Made by a program: the position numbers and the translations under genes. Below the pieces are notes generated by a model. That model worked only from the letters and a program-made list of their open reading frames with translations, was not told the origin of the DNA and ran no database searches. Shown in pieces: positions 1 through 8,454 of a DNA stretch of 64,000 nucleotides. Origin of the DNA: a virus; the IMG/VR virus record IMGVR_UViG_3300027859_000890, positions 1 through 64,000 of that record, one strand, 5' to 3'. Positions within the stretch are counted from its first letter, which is position 1. The number at the start of each line of letters is the position of its first letter.

Positions 1-85
1 TCCCTATGATTTCAAAGATTTGTAGCAGATTTTTAAACCTTTGGATGAGGGGCAGAGAGGCATAGTTAAAATACTTTCGCCTCCT

Positions 86-328
86 TTAGAACACTCCTTT
101 AGCGTTGCGTATTCTATATTCGTATACTGTATTCACATCAGCTGTATCTAGTATATACTCACTCAGTACAAGTTCTAACACAGTGGTATCACGTTGCCCA
201 CGGTATTCTATGATCCATTCCAATCCTTCCTCTCCGTAGTATCCGGTTACAGTATAGTCAGACTTCAACCATACATCTATGAGATTCTCAAGGTCATCAG
301 GATAATCTCTACAAACGATCACTCGCAT
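86..328 (-). CDS. Uncharacterised 80-residue protein
   Basis: Short soluble protein beginning MRVIVCRD, rich in Tyr, Glu and Asp, with no signal peptide, membrane segment or family I recognise. The ATG has no convincing Shine-Dalgarno sequence. The upstream 180 bases hold three copies of a 13-base repeat, which may be its control region. It runs leftward, as does the next gene to the right. A real small phage gene is likely, but a start further inside is possible. Confidence 0.5.
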   Translation of the reverse strand: MRVIVCRDYPDDLENLIDVWLKSDYTVTGYYGEEGLEWIIEYRGQRDTTVLELVLSEYILDTADVNTVYEYRIRNAKGVF

Positions 329-333
329 TTGCG

Positions 334-440
334 TTCAACAGTGAGCTTTTGTATATTCAACAGTGAGCATTGTGTGTTATAACATACATAAGAATAGGCT
401 AAACAGTTTATTGCGAGTTGTGCAGTATTCAACAGTGAGC
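334..440. repeat. Three direct copies of a 13-base repeat
   Basis: TTCAACAGTGAGC occurs exactly at 334-346, 356-368 and 428-440, all in the same orientation, inside the gene-free stretch 329-511 between two leftward genes. On the minus strand it reads GCTCACTGTTGAA. The copies are 22 and 72 bases apart, so this is not a CRISPR array. Binding sites for a regulator or remnants of a short mobile repeat are possible. Nothing else is visible in this gap. Confidence 0.75.
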
Positions 441-511
441 AACGCAGTGTATATGCTAGAGATCTCAACCGTACAGTTACACAAAAATTTTTTTGCGTAC
501 ACTTCGTGCTT

Positions 512-835
512 TTAGGCATCATCAACCTCTATGCCTTCAAATGATCTTGGGTCTACTCCTGTAATATCCAGTATAAGATCGCATAAGTTAGCTTTAACAG
601 GGATCTTGTTGTTCGTGCATATAGCAACTACTTCTACGAGCACACGTGCCATTCTAGGAGCATTTTCAATCAGTTTCCTATTAGCAAGTATGGTTTCAGG
701 TTGTAGTCCTTCACTGCGTATAGTTCCTATAGGGGTTTGTTCTGAGTCTTGCACTATGTATACAGCTTCTCCGTTGGGTTTGTGTGATCCTTGTGTTCTC
801 CAAGGTGCTGGGCTGGGTTGATGTTTTTTTGCCAC
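512..835 (-). CDS. Uncharacterised 107-residue protein
   Basis: I place the start at the GTG at 835, because a good AGGAG lies 7 bases upstream; the open frame continues to 976 but without a better site. The protein begins with a basic, Pro-rich tail (AKKHQPSPAPW) and has a helical C-terminal half ending in an acidic tail. No known domain is recognised. It runs divergently from the small gene at 888. Confidence 0.6.
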   Translation of the reverse strand: MAKKHQPSPAPWRTQGSHKPNGEAVYIVQDSEQTPIGTIRSEGLQPETILANRKLIENAPRMARVLVEVVAICTNNKIPVKANLCDLILDITGVDPRSFEGIEVDDA

Positions 836-848
836 TGTACTTCTCCTA

Positions 849-856
849 TATAAATA
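849..856 (+). promoter_or_regulatory. T4-type late promoter core
   Basis: Perfect TATAAATA octamer, the late promoter consensus of T4-like phages, 31 bases upstream of the ATG at 888. Confidence 0.75.
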
Positions 857-887
857 ACTGCGTGTTTTATATTTAGCGAGGACTGAG

Positions 888-1073
888 ATGGCAGATGTAA
901 AGACTTTCACACTACAACTAGAAGTAGGACAGAAGATATTGGTGGGCAAGGATAGACAGCCCGCAGAAATAACCAAAATAGAATGGTATGAGCGTAGTGG
1001 AGAACTTCATCTACGTACAACATCAGGTAAACGAAAGGCACTGACATTTGCATTACCAGCCTCAGAGCATTGA
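888..1073 (+). CDS. Small basic protein, 61 residues
   Basis: Alternating hydrophobic and charged residues suggest a small beta-barrel protein (VGQKILVGKDRQPAEITKIEW), but no family can be named. It has a GAGG ribosome site and a perfect late promoter core upstream. Its last 26 bases overlap the next reading frame, as expected for a translationally coupled pair. Confidence 0.65.
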   Translation: MADVKTFTLQLEVGQKILVGKDRQPAEITKIEWYERSGELHLRTTSGKRKALTFALPASEH

Positions 1074-1800
1074 AGACGGTGGCGGTAAAGCTTGGGAACG
1101 TCGATGGCGTAGTTTGAACAAGGATTCAAAAATACATCAAGTTCACAGAGATTATCGTCCTCAACGAGACCACAGTTATGAATTCAACAGTCTAGGTTTT
1201 AGAGCACCTCAGTTTGATGTCGTAGACTGGGGCAACGCAGTGGTGTGGGTAGGAGATTCATTCACATTTGGTATAGGTGTTAGAGCAGAACATACCCTGC
1301 CAGGATTGTGCAACAACAGACACGGAGTCACACACATTAATCTGGGTCGTGGTGGTGCCAGCAATGGTAGGATTTCGTCAACGGCACACAGCATATTGGA
1401 GTACAGCCCTAGAGGGTTGATATGCAATTGGAGCAACCCCAGTAGATTGTTCTCCAATGGTGTAGACTGCACATATTGGAATATGGGCTTGAGGAAGTCA
1501 ACGTTTCCTGTGCCTGAACTGTTCAAAGTGTGCAGGGCAGAATATCGCGAGTGGATGGCAGCGGGTGTGGAACACCACAATCAAACCACACTGGAGTTTG
1601 TACGCGAACTCACTGAACTCTGCGGAGATAGGGTATTGCACATCAGCACAGGATTCCGTGAAACAGCTGAACTACTAGGACAGACTTGGTTTGAAAAGCC
1701 CAATCACATAATGGATTACAGTTATGATGGCACACACCACAGTGAACGTATGAACCGGAGACACCTTAGACACGTAAAGCCCTGGCTAAATACATTATGA
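1048..1800 (+). CDS. SGNH/GDSL-hydrolase-like protein
   Basis: About 250 residues. The motif VWVGDSFTFGIGV near residue 68 matches block I of SGNH (GDSL) hydrolases, with the nucleophile Ser in GDS, and a C-terminal DGTHHSERMN resembles block V (D-x-x-H). Such proteins act as esterases or as carbohydrate O-acyl-modifying enzymes; the substrate here is unknown. The start is uncertain: the frame opens at a TTG at 1048 inside the previous gene. Three more SGNH-like proteins occur in this window, at 4740, 5366 and 50527. Confidence 0.65.
   Translation: MHYQPQSIEDGGGKAWERRWRSLNKDSKIHQVHRDYRPQRDHSYEFNSLGFRAPQFDVVDWGNAVVWVGDSFTFGIGVRAEHTLPGLCNNRHGVTHINLGRGGASNGRISSTAHSILEYSPRGLICNWSNPSRLFSNGVDCTYWNMGLRKSTFPVPELFKVCRAEYREWMAAGVEHHNQTTLEFVRELTELCGDRVLHISTGFRETAELLGQTWFEKPNHIMDYSYDGTHHSERMNRRHLRHVKPWLNTL
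1786..1792 (+). promoter_or_regulatory. Late promoter core, predicts leaderless mRNA
   Basis: CTAAATA ends four bases before the ATG at 1797. At T4 late spacing, transcription would begin at or within a base of the start codon. Confidence 0.6.
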
Positions 1801-2030
1801 ACCTAAGAGAACTGTTTACTGGAACCAAACCCAGCACTTGTAAAAAATACGCAGGAAGCCCAGCTCAATTGGGAAAGTCAGCATTGGATAGTTGCAAAAG
1901 TCAAGGGCTGATACGTAGAGACAGCAAGCGTAAACACAGGGTAGGTAAAAAGGTTATCAAAGTAGGCGGCACAAAACTCAAGGGTAAGAAGTACGGCGGC
2001 GAGTTGCCAGATTACAACAAAAAAGGTTAG
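1797..2030 (+). CDS. Small, very basic protein with MNLRELF N-terminus
   Basis: 77 residues, strongly Lys/Arg-rich, with two Cys in a CKKYAG...DSCKSQG region. The N-terminus MNLRELF resembles the capsid-targeting leader of T4 internal proteins (for instance Alt, MELITELF) and that of the basic protein at 15298. The ATGA overlap with the previous gene and the late promoter five bases upstream suggest late, coupled expression. A DNA-associated internal virion protein is a reasonable guess only. Confidence 0.6.
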   Translation: MNLRELFTGTKPSTCKKYAGSPAQLGKSALDSCKSQGLIRRDSKRKHRVGKKVIKVGGTKLKGKKYGGELPDYNKKG

Positions 2031-2032
2031 TT

Positions 2033-2776
2033 ATGCGTTTTAAAGAGATATCAGAAGATACACCATCAAGTGGCAGCTCAGGATTAGGCAGTTTGTTTGG
2101 CAAAGGCTCAGACATAGGTACATTTTACAATCCAGGTATGGATGATGAATTACAAGGCATTATAAGTGACATAGAAAAAGCAGCCAAGTCAGGTGTTCGT
2201 GTACCTGGTAGGCCGCCAATGGCAGGTCCACCACAGAGTCAATGGGATGAAAAGTTTGCAAAGTATTACAACAAAGATGGTACTCCAAAAGCTCCTGCAA
2301 CAGGTGGTGGCAAGGGTAACGTAAGTTATGTAAGCAACTTCAAAAATAGAACACGCAACAAAGCAATCAATCCTAAACTAATGGGTATACTGCAAAATGC
2401 AAGTGCAGCCACAGGACTTCGAGTTGTGATATTTTCAGGTGGGCAGGATCCAAAGGGCAGAGGCTCAAGACGCACAGGATCAACACGCCACGACAATGGT
2501 AATGCAGCAGATGTTTATTTGTATGACAAAGAAGGCAAACAGCTAAACACTAGAGGTGATGACCCTAGGGTTGTAAACTTTGTAGCAGCCTGTAAACGTG
2601 CAGGTGCAAGAGGACTAGGCGCACACCCAGGTTATATGGGCGGCACTGGACTACACGTAGATATCATTGGTAGTTCACAAGGTGGCGGTAATATGTGGGG
2701 AGCAGGTGGCACAGGATCGCCTCCACAGAGAATAGCACAAGCATTTGCCACTGGTAAAGGCACAGCTGTCACATAA
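2033..2776 (+). CDS. M15-type zinc peptidase-like protein, probable virion lysin
   Basis: 247 residues: a Ser/Gly/Pro-rich low-complexity first half, then a C-terminal domain with the M15 (VanY/D-Ala-D-Ala carboxypeptidase-like) signatures. STRHDNGNAADVYL supplies the His and Asp zinc ligands near residues 150-160, and GLHVDI near residue 205 supplies the second His. These enzymes cut peptidoglycan cross-bridges. There is no signal peptide; instead the protein starts MRFKEISED, like other possible packaged proteins here. It sits two bases after the preceding gene. A role in cell-wall penetration at infection is inferred. Confidence 0.7.
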   Translation: MRFKEISEDTPSSGSSGLGSLFGKGSDIGTFYNPGMDDELQGIISDIEKAAKSGVRVPGRPPMAGPPQSQWDEKFAKYYNKDGTPKAPATGGGKGNVSYVSNFKNRTRNKAINPKLMGILQNASAATGLRVVIFSGGQDPKGRGSRRTGSTRHDNGNAADVYLYDKEGKQLNTRGDDPRVVNFVAACKRAGARGLGAHPGYMGGTGLHVDIIGSSQGGGNMWGAGGTGSPPQRIAQAFATGKGTAVT

Positions 2777-3306
2777 TGGAAAATTACGTAGCAAAATGTT
2801 TGGTAGCCAGGCCAAGTGTGCAAGATCCTTTCTTTAAAAACTCTGTGGTGTTTGTGTTTGAACAAAATGACATACAAACCACAGGAGTAGTTGTAAATCG
2901 TAAAAGCAACTTCAATACACAGGATTTGTTAGCAAAAGTAGGTGCAGCCGTACCCAAGGGTGTAGAACCTGTGTATGCGGGTGGCCCTGTTAGTAAGAAT
3001 TCAATTATAATGTTGCACACCAAAGAATGGCACAGCACAAGCACTTTTAGAGTAGGCGGCAAGTATGCTGTAACATCAGATGATCTAATGCTAAAAAGAT
3101 TTGCTATGGGCGATGCACCTAAAGGATATAAGTTCTGTGCAGGTGTTGCTGTATGGCATAATCAACAGCTACAAAATGAAATCAAAGCTGCAAGTTGGTT
3201 GTGTGTAGAACTAAACAAACACACTGTATTTGACTACAATGGTATGACACAATGGGATCTAGCCATTGAACACGCTGCAAAACAGACCATAGATCAGTTC
3301 TTTTGA
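2776..3306 (+). CDS. YqgE/AlgH (UPF0301) family protein
   Basis: 176 residues matching the YqgE/AlgH family: N-terminal ...KCLVARPSVQDPFFKNSVVFV, then a GVVVNRK segment and the YAGGPV motif, with a late FCAGVAVWHNQQLQNEI segment. The family is nearly universal in proteobacteria, has no settled biochemical function and occurs in some marine phages. The start overlaps the previous stop (TAATG), so translation is probably coupled. Length and motifs look intact. Confidence 0.8.
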   Translation: MENYVAKCLVARPSVQDPFFKNSVVFVFEQNDIQTTGVVVNRKSNFNTQDLLAKVGAAVPKGVEPVYAGGPVSKNSIIMLHTKEWHSTSTFRVGGKYAVTSDDLMLKRFAMGDAPKGYKFCAGVAVWHNQQLQNEIKAASWLCVELNKHTVFDYNGMTQWDLAIEHAAKQTIDQFF

Positions 3307-3357
3307 CCTGCGCTGTTTTGTTACAAGCCAATATTTGACTAATCAACAAAAATATGC

Positions 3358-3365
3358 TATAAATA
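3358..3365 (+). promoter_or_regulatory. T4-type late promoter core
   Basis: Perfect TATAAATA 17 bases before the ATG at 3383, with a TAGGAG ribosome site in between. Confidence 0.75.
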
Positions 3366-3382
3366 TTATATAGGAGATATAA

Positions 3383-3778
3383 ATGACAAGGTTCGCAGTA
3401 ACACTTGTGTTGGGTCTCGCAATAATAATTTTACTATCAAGCAAGTTCCCAGCATACAGTCAAGATCAAAAACTAGATAAATTCTTTATCACGACACAGT
3501 TTTGTGGCCCGTGGAAAGAAGTGATTAAGACTCCAAAGAAATACAAAGAAGGAATGCTGTTCACAGGCACTGGACAACAATTTGGCTCGCAGAATGGTCG
3601 AATGTTCACAGGAGGTATGTTTTTCTTTGTTAATCAAGAAACTGGAAGTTACAGTATTATAAATGTGTACAGTGATGGTATGGCTTGTATGATGCAAGCA
3701 GGTAGAGACTTTCAACCATACACTGGATCACAACCTTGGGATGAAAAAGCACCTAAACAAGAAGGAGACAACGGATGA
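3383..3778 (+). CDS. Exported small protein, unknown function
   Basis: 131 residues with an N-terminal signal or anchor (hydrophobic 5-22, then PAYSQD). The mature part has two Cys (FCGPW and MACMM) and Gly/Phe-rich strands. It is first in a three-gene overlapping set (3383, 3775, 4029), all with exported N-termini. A late promoter and good ribosome site precede it. A periplasmic or envelope role late in infection is inferred; the family is not recognised. Confidence 0.65.
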   Translation: MTRFAVTLVLGLAIIILLSSKFPAYSQDQKLDKFFITTQFCGPWKEVIKTPKKYKEGMLFTGTGQQFGSQNGRMFTGGMFFFVNQETGSYSIINVYSDGMACMMQAGRDFQPYTGSQPWDEKAPKQEGDNG

Positions 3779-4032
3779 ACTGGTTAGTTGTAGTTGTCTT
3801 TGCTACATTGGCTGGAGATGTATACATTTTCAATGACCCTGCTTGGGAAACAAAAGAAGAATGTATGGCAAGCTTGACTGATCCTGAAATGCAACCAAAC
3901 TACATTGCAAAGTTAGTGCTAGAGTATGGTAAAGCAATGCCAATACAATTTGTAAATTGTTTGAGCGAAGAGCAGATAGACGAAATACTAATGGGCTATA
4001 CTGGTAACGTCAAAAAGGGAACAAACACGTGA
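3775..4032 (+). CDS. Small exported Cys-containing protein
   Basis: 85 residues: signal-like N-terminus NWLVVVVFATLAG, then a domain with WETKEECMAS and VNCLSEEQ, giving one likely disulfide. The same layout (hydrophobic start, K-E-E-C, a second Cys about 45 residues later) is seen at 38727 and loosely at 4029, so these are probably one family of secreted phage proteins. Starts in an ATGA overlap. Confidence 0.6.
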   Translation: MNWLVVVVFATLAGDVYIFNDPAWETKEECMASLTDPEMQPNYIAKLVLEYGKAMPIQFVNCLSEEQIDEILMGYTGNVKKGTNT

Positions 4033-4238
4033 ATGTAGTTTGGACATTAGTCTATATAATGATACAAGGTCAGGATGTTTTTGCAGTCAACGCATATGGT
4101 CCTGGCCATACGTTTCCGGATATGTATGACTGCTTTCACGCTAGAGATATACTTGCTATTGACTTAGGCGGTACAGAAGGACGCTTTCCACAAGGCTCAC
4201 AAGCCGTTTGTATTCCAATGGAGAAAACTGAAACATAA
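4029..4238 (+). CDS. Small exported Cys-containing protein
   Basis: 69 residues, GTG start in a GTGA overlap with the previous gene. A hydrophobic N-terminus (VVWTLVYIMIQGQDVFAV) is followed by YDCFHARD and AVCIPME, a two-Cys pattern similar to its neighbour at 3775. Probably the third member of an exported set; function unknown. Confidence 0.55.
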   Translation: MNVVWTLVYIMIQGQDVFAVNAYGPGHTFPDMYDCFHARDILAIDLGGTEGRFPQGSQAVCIPMEKTET

Positions 4239-4241
4239 ATA
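4234..4241 (+). promoter_or_regulatory. Late promoter core, predicts leaderless mRNA
   Basis: CATAAATA ends five bases before the ATG at 4247; no ribosome site lies between. Confidence 0.65.
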
Positions 4242-4246
4242 TTGCT

Positions 4247-4777
4247 ATGAGTGATACGCTAGTTCTCAATGCCGATGCGCAACCCGTCTCATTTTTACCT
4301 TTATCAATAGTGCAGTGGAAAGAAGCTGTAATGTATATGTTTCACGACAAGTGTAGTGTATTGGAATGGTATGACGATTGGCTGGTCCGGAGTCCCAGTT
4401 GGGAAACACGGGTGCCCGCCGTGATTATGTTGAAGCAATATATGCACAAGACCCGCAAACCACGTTTTAGTAAATCTAACTTGTATTTGCGGGATTTGTA
4501 TGAGTGCGGTTACTGTGGTGATAGATTTAAGAAAGTTGATTTAACAACAGATCACGTTAAGCCACTGAGCAGAGGTGGTAAAACTAATTGGGAGAATTGT
4601 ATTACAGCTTGCAAACCTTGCAACTGGCGTAAAGGCAGCAAAGAAGGACCTGAATGGCGTCCTAGGTACAAACCATATGCGCCTGGTTATTATGAACTTG
4701 TAAGAAAACGTAAACTACTGCCTATTGAACTTAGGCATCCTAGTTGGAATCAATGGCTTGACTTAGATGTGCAATGA
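4247..4777 (+). CDS. HNH endonuclease
   Basis: 176 residues. The C-terminal half has the full zinc-ribbon HNH signature: CGYCGDRF, then TTDHVKPLSRGG (catalytic His), W-x-N, and ACKPCNWRKG. Such free-standing HNH proteins are common in T4-like marine phages and act in homing or as nicking enzymes. The N-terminal half is the usual helical partner domain. Transcription should begin at the start codon because the late promoter core ends five bases upstream. Its 3' end overlaps the convergent gene by 38 bases. Confidence 0.85.
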   Translation: MSDTLVLNADAQPVSFLPLSIVQWKEAVMYMFHDKCSVLEWYDDWLVRSPSWETRVPAVIMLKQYMHKTRKPRFSKSNLYLRDLYECGYCGDRFKKVDLTTDHVKPLSRGGKTNWENCITACKPCNWRKGSKEGPEWRPRYKPYAPGYYELVRKRKLLPIELRHPSWNQWLDLDVQ

Positions 4778-5390
4778 TACGTGTGGCAGCTTTTGTATGC
4801 CCAGCTTGGTTCATATGTCCACTGTCCATTCTCAGTAACACATCATTCAATATGTCCTCTAAGTTTACACCTGTTATTCTATGATCAGCATCATATTGAC
4901 TGTTTACATTTATAACTGTGATACCATTTAGTTTACACAAAGCAGCGAATGCAGCGTGTTGAGTTTCAAATATTTCTTTATTGTATTCATAATTTGTAAA
5001 TCTGTTGTGCAAATTACTATATTGTTTTTCGTGTACGTTTGCACTGTATTCTTCGCTGTGGGCAGTTAATCTAAATAGTTTACCATTACGCCAATAGTCA
5101 TCAAGCTCTTCGTAAGGACTATAATATCTTGTGGTGTCAGGGCTCCATACTTCACGTCTATCTAATATTGTGTATTGTAAAAGTATTATGTCATTTTCTT
5201 TTAATTGCTTATCTATTATAGCTCTAGTCAATACACGCCATATTCTTTGATTACTGCCAGCACACGCTGCCGCGTGAATATAATTACAATCAAAATGATC
5301 CGCAACTTGTCTGCCGTAAGGATGTATGTCATATCTGTAATCACTAAAACTACATCCTCCTACTGCTATAGTAATTTTATTTGCTTCCAT
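4740..5390 (-). CDS. SGNH-hydrolase-like protein
   Basis: 216 residues. Block I appears as [10 protein letters not shown] near residue 12 and block V as DSGHMNQAGH near the C-terminus, giving the Ser and His of an SGNH fold; a canonical GDS is absent (GCS instead). The family occurs in marine phages near sugar-modifying genes. It overlaps the next leftward gene at 5366 and is probably in one transcript with it and hemA. Confidence 0.6.
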   Translation of the reverse strand: MEANKITIAVGGCSFSDYRYDIHPYGRQVADHFDCNYIHAAACAGSNQRIWRVLTRAIIDKQLKENDIILLQYTILDRREVWSPDTTRYYSPYEELDDYWRNGKLFRLTAHSEEYSANVHEKQYSNLHNRFTNYEYNKEIFETQHAAFAALCKLNGITVINVNSQYDADHRITGVNLEDILNDVLLRMDSGHMNQAGHTKAATRIIAHLSQAIDSN

Positions 5391-5989
5391 ACAAAATCCG
5401 ATACTAATTTATGAGCATTAGGTCCTGGATGTAATCCATCGTCTGCTCTATCATTTTTAACTAATAAATTTTCTACATTGTGTAATTTTGTGTAAAGATT
5501 TGTAGGTATCTTTTCAATTGTGTATTGATCATATGAATCATCACAATGTAAATTCACAACCTTTATATTTTGTTGCTGTAGGTGTAAGTTGGCTGTTTTG
5601 ATATATGTATATTCATCTATCATTGCATCTCTTTGACTACGTAACACATTCCATTTATACCAAGCTTCTGCTGCCTGTTTTGTTTGAGAATCTACTTCAT
5701 CATAATACATTTTGTGTTTGTGTATTAATAACTGATGTTTCTCAGTTTCAGTGTAAAGTAATGTTCTTGTCTTTGTATAGGTCCAAAGTATAACTACAAT
5801 GTCTTTAGGTTTGAAATTCTTTGATAAGATATAGTGCATTATTTGTTTATTGCTTGCACCACAAACTCCATAGTTGATAGCCCCAACCAATGCTGGCCAC
5901 GCACGTCTAGCAGGCGAGTCTGTTGTTATAGTACCATCTAAACCTAAACCAAATGTATTACTGCAACCAAATGCTATTAGCCTAGACAT
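5366..5989 (-). CDS. SGNH-hydrolase-like protein
   Basis: 207 residues with block [13 protein letters not shown] near residue 6, the conserved Asn-Gly segment [12 protein letters not shown], and block [12 protein letters not shown] near residue 190. It lies between hemA and another SGNH gene, overlapping both. It probably modifies a cell-surface or virion glycan by acyl transfer or removal; the substrate cannot be told. Confidence 0.6.
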   Translation of the reverse strand: MSRLIAFGCSNTFGLGLDGTITTDSPARRAWPALVGAINYGVCGASNKQIMHYILSKNFKPKDIVVILWTYTKTRTLLYTETEKHQLLIHKHKMYYDEVDSQTKQAAEAWYKWNVLRSQRDAMIDEYTYIKTANLHLQQQNIKVVNLHCDDSYDQYTIEKIPTNLYTKLHNVENLLVKNDRADDGLHPGPNAHKLVSDFVWKQIKLL

Positions 5990-7170
5990 TTTTTAACTGC
6001 CATTACGCACTCTTCTATCATAGCGTCAGTGTGAAGTGGAGTTGGAGCAAAACGGAGACGCTCCTCTCCCACAGCAACCGTTGGATAGTTGATTGGTTGA
6101 ACATAGATGCCGTGGTCATCTAATAAACAATCACTGATTGCTTTGCATACTTTGGCATCACGGATCATCACAGGAACGATATGAGTACAGGCTTTATCTA
6201 ATACTTCGACGCCAGCTTCAATCAATTTAGTTTTTAACTTCAATGCTTGAGCCTGATGCTGTTCGCGAAGTTCGTTGTGGTCTTTTAAATACTTTATACT
6301 GGCCAACGCTCCAGCACAAAGCACGGGCGACAGTGACGTAGTGAAAATAAATCCACTAGCCACGCTCCGGATAGCGTCTATGACGATGCTCTTGCCGGCG
6401 ATATAACCACCTGTAACGCCAAATGCCTTGCCGAGTGTTCCGTTAACAATATCAACTTTATCTTGAATACCTAGTTTTTCTAAGTACCCTGCTCCAGTGT
6501 CACCATACAATCCAACAGCGTGGACTTCATCAATATAAGTTATAGCACCGTAACGGTCAGCAAGATCGCAAATTGCTTCAATTGGGCTAACATCACCGTC
6601 CATACTATACACGGACTCGAATACAATGCAAGGGACTTGATTCCTAGTGGAAACTTCAACCAATTGTTGCTCTAATTGCTCCATATCATTGTGCTGCCAA
6701 ATTAACTTGTCAGCACCACTGTGTCGGATACCCTGTATGAGGCTTGCGTGATTCTTACTATCACTCAAAAACACAATGTTGGGAATGATTTTGCTTAAGG
6801 CAATTAGACTCCATTCATTTGCGACATAAGCACTCGAATACAAAAGAGCTTGTTCTTTGCAATGCAACTTACCAAGTTCCCATTCTAATGCTACGTGATA
6901 ATGCGATGTACCTCCGATGTTTCGTGTACCACCTGAACCAGCACCCGTTTGATCCAAAGCAGTATGCATCGCATCTATCACAACTTTTTGTTGCCCCATT
7001 CCAAGATAATCATTGCTACACCAATTTACAATATTTTTGATATTGTATTTGCCGTACCAAATTGCCTTAGGAAAGTCTCCTCGTTCTCGAACTATATCGT
7101 TGAAAACTCTATACTTGCCTTCTTGTTTTAGTTGGTTGATTACTTGTTCAAACGGGGTGTTATCTATCAT
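5977..7170 (-). CDS. hemA: 5-Aminolevulinate synthase (ALAS)
   Basis: 397 residues, full length for the PLP-dependent alpha-oxoamine synthase family. It condenses glycine and succinyl-CoA to 5-aminolevulinate, the first step of tetrapyrrole synthesis in alphaproteobacteria (Shemin pathway). Visible motifs are NDYLGMG, the Gly-rich [23 protein letters not shown] (PLP Asp), [13 protein letters not shown] (catalytic Lys) and the C-terminal INYPTV...[13 protein letters not shown] genes have been reported from marine phage sequences. Here it accompanies heme oxygenase and a bilin reductase at 50-52 kb and heme-requiring oxidase genes at 34-37 kb. A late promoter core precedes it. Confidence 0.93.
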   Translation of the reverse strand: MIDNTPFEQVINQLKQEGKYRVFNDIVRERGDFPKAIWYGKYNIKNIVNWCSNDYLGMGQQKVVIDAMHTALDQTGAGSGGTRNIGGTSHYHVALEWELGKLHCKEQALLYSSAYVANEWSLIALSKIIPNIVFLSDSKNHASLIQGIRHSGADKLIWQHNDMEQLEQQLVEVSTRNQVPCIVFESVYSMDGDVSPIEAICDLADRYGAITYIDEVHAVGLYGDTGAGYLEKLGIQDKVDIVNGTLGKAFGVTGGYIAGKSIVIDAIRSVASGFIFTTSLSPVLCAGALASIKYLKDHNELREQHQAQALKLKTKLIEAGVEVLDKACTHIVPVMIRDAKVCKAISDCLLDDHGIYVQPINYPTVAVGEERLRFAPTPLHTDAMIEECVMAVKKCLG

Positions 7171-7194
7171 AAAGTGTGTGCTTTTCTAAAAAAA

Positions 7195-7202
7195 TATTTA
7201 TC
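7195..7202 (-). promoter_or_regulatory. T4-type late promoter core for hemA
   Basis: GATAAATA on the minus strand, 24 bases upstream of the hemA ATG. The rest of the gap 7171-7315 holds leader sequence for the rightward gene. Confidence 0.65.
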
Positions 7203-7315
7203 TTTTTGTACATTAACAGATAGTATTACGGTTCTGTTGGGTTTTAATTGTGTACTGAAGAATATTTAAATACTTCTGTTACAAATTGTAGCACTAAAGA
7301 AGGAGGTATTTTCAA

Positions 7316-7546
7316 ATGGAAATGCTTAATAAAGTAAAAGAGTGGGCAGGCGCATTAGCTAACGTTGGTGTGAGCATTGCAGCTCTTGCAATCATCCTAG
7401 AGGTTCTAGGTCTGGGCAATATGCCATTTATGCCAGAAATGAGTGTAGTGGCAAATGTAACAGCAATGTTATCATCTCTAGGTTCTGAAGGAATTATGGG
7501 TTTGATTGCTGTGTGGGTACTATGGGCCATTTGGCAACATAAGTGA
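7316..7546 (+). CDS. Small two-helix membrane protein
   Basis: 76 residues with two hydrophobic helices (about 14-34 and 48-73, ending AVWVLWAIWQHK). A very strong AAGGAGG ribosome site and a strong terminator 12 bases after the stop suggest a single, highly expressed gene. Similar small membrane proteins occur in T4-like marine phages. A holin-like or envelope role is possible; no family is assigned. Confidence 0.7.
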   Translation: MEMLNKVKEWAGALANVGVSIAALAIILEVLGLGNMPFMPEMSVVANVTAMLSSLGSEGIMGLIAVWVLWAIWQHK

Positions 7547-7557
7547 TCTCACTAACT

Positions 7558-7590
7558 GGTAGAGGGAAAGCCCCCCTCTACCTTTTTTTT
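7558..7590 (+). terminator. Rho-independent terminator
   Basis: Perfect nine-base stem GGTAGAGGG / CCCTCTACC with a seven-base loop, followed by eight T residues. It ends the transcript of the small membrane protein. Confidence 0.92.
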
Positions 7591-7592
7591 CT

Positions 7593-8009
7593 TTATCTAA
7601 ACCAAGCTATCTTTTCACCAGCAGCTTTTCGTCTATCATATTCTTCTGTGGTACTTGGATATCTCCAACAGTAAATTGCAACAAGTATCATAAATCCACC
7701 TGTCCAAAGTGCTGCCTTTGTGTTTCCTGTTGCAAAGTATGTAAACGCTACAGTCGTTGCCATAGTTGCAATCATAAAGTATTTCAGCTTCAAAGGAAAT
7801 ACTTTCTTCTCACTCCAATTGGTGAGGAAAGGTCCAAACAATTTATGATTGTATAACCAGTTGTGCATTCTCGTTGAGCTTTTTGCAAAACAATATGCTG
7901 CCATTACAATAAAGATACTCCAAGGTAGTCCTGGAAGTATTACTCCTAAGTATGCGATGCCTAACAATATAAAGCCGCATCCAGCCCAAAATATTTTTTT
8001 AATGTTCAT
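7593..8009 (-). CDS. DUF454 (YbaN-like) inner-membrane protein
   Basis: 138 residues from the ATG at 8009, which has AAAGGAG upstream; the frame opens further out but without a site. Several membrane helices and the family signature ILPGLPWSIFIVMAAYCFAKSS followed by WLYNHKLFGPF match DUF454. This is a bacterial membrane family of unknown function, so probably host-derived. It converges on the terminator at 7558-7590. Confidence 0.75.
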   Translation of the reverse strand: MNIKKIFWAGCGFILLGIAYLGVILPGLPWSIFIVMAAYCFAKSSTRMHNWLYNHKLFGPFLTNWSEKKVFPLKLKYFMIATMATTVAFTYFATGNTKAALWTGGFMILVAIYCWRYPSTTEEYDRRKAAGEKIAWFR

Positions 8010-8036
8010 ATGCACTCCTTTCACCCTATACTTAGC

Positions 8037-8044
8037 GATAAATA
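8037..8044 (+). promoter_or_regulatory. T4-type late promoter core
   Basis: GATAAATA, 16 bases upstream of the ATG at 8061, with a GTGGAG ribosome site in between. Confidence 0.7.
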
Positions 8045-8060
8045 ATATGTGGAGAATAAA

Positions 8061-8318
8061 ATGCGAGCACAAGATATAATTAGAGCTTTATTGGATGTAC
8101 TTGATCAAGAATCAAAAGTAATGGATGCACCAGGCGAACCACCAAGTAGATTCAAACAGATATTATCACAGTTAAATAGACAGCACAGCAATTCACCAAA
8201 TGAAAAGTATCTTAGTTCAACAGATGCAGCATATCCAGATGGTGATGATCTACACAAATCAAAACAAACTTACAAACCTGTTGCCGGAGGAGATAATCCA
8301 ATGGCACGTAAAGATTAG
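8061..8318 (+). CDS. Small hydrophilic protein with MRAQDIIRALLD N-terminus
   Basis: 85 residues from the ATG at 8061, chosen because the ribosome site and late promoter fit it better than the in-frame ATG at 8049. An amphipathic helical start is followed by a Ser/Asn/Asp-rich tail with no fold signature. The N-terminal helix resembles those of other possible packaged proteins here. Function unknown. Confidence 0.6.
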   Translation: MRAQDIIRALLDVLDQESKVMDAPGEPPSRFKQILSQLNRQHSNSPNEKYLSSTDAAYPDGDDLHKSKQTYKPVAGGDNPMARKD

Positions 8319-8454
8319 CCCCTACTAACTTTTGGAACGTTGACAGCCAATGGCAATGAATCTCTGTTCCGGTTTCGCTAGTAAGGGCGTATTATAATGT
8401 ACTTTGCTAAAAAGGGCTATGCCCGCCTACTTGAAATTAGTTGTTGCTATAATA
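8319..8454. other. Gene-free stretch with small hairpins
   Basis: No frame is supported. On the minus strand GGGC-ATA-GCCC followed by TTTTT at about 8407-8425 could terminate the leftward gene ending at 8455, though its stem is only four strong pairs. A TTGACA and a GTATTATAAT lie on the plus strand but are not correctly spaced. A small RNA cannot be excluded. Confidence 0.35.

Noticed and set aside
334-440. CRISPR array
   Set aside because: Only three 13-base repeats with unequal spacers (9 and 59 bases) and no cas genes.
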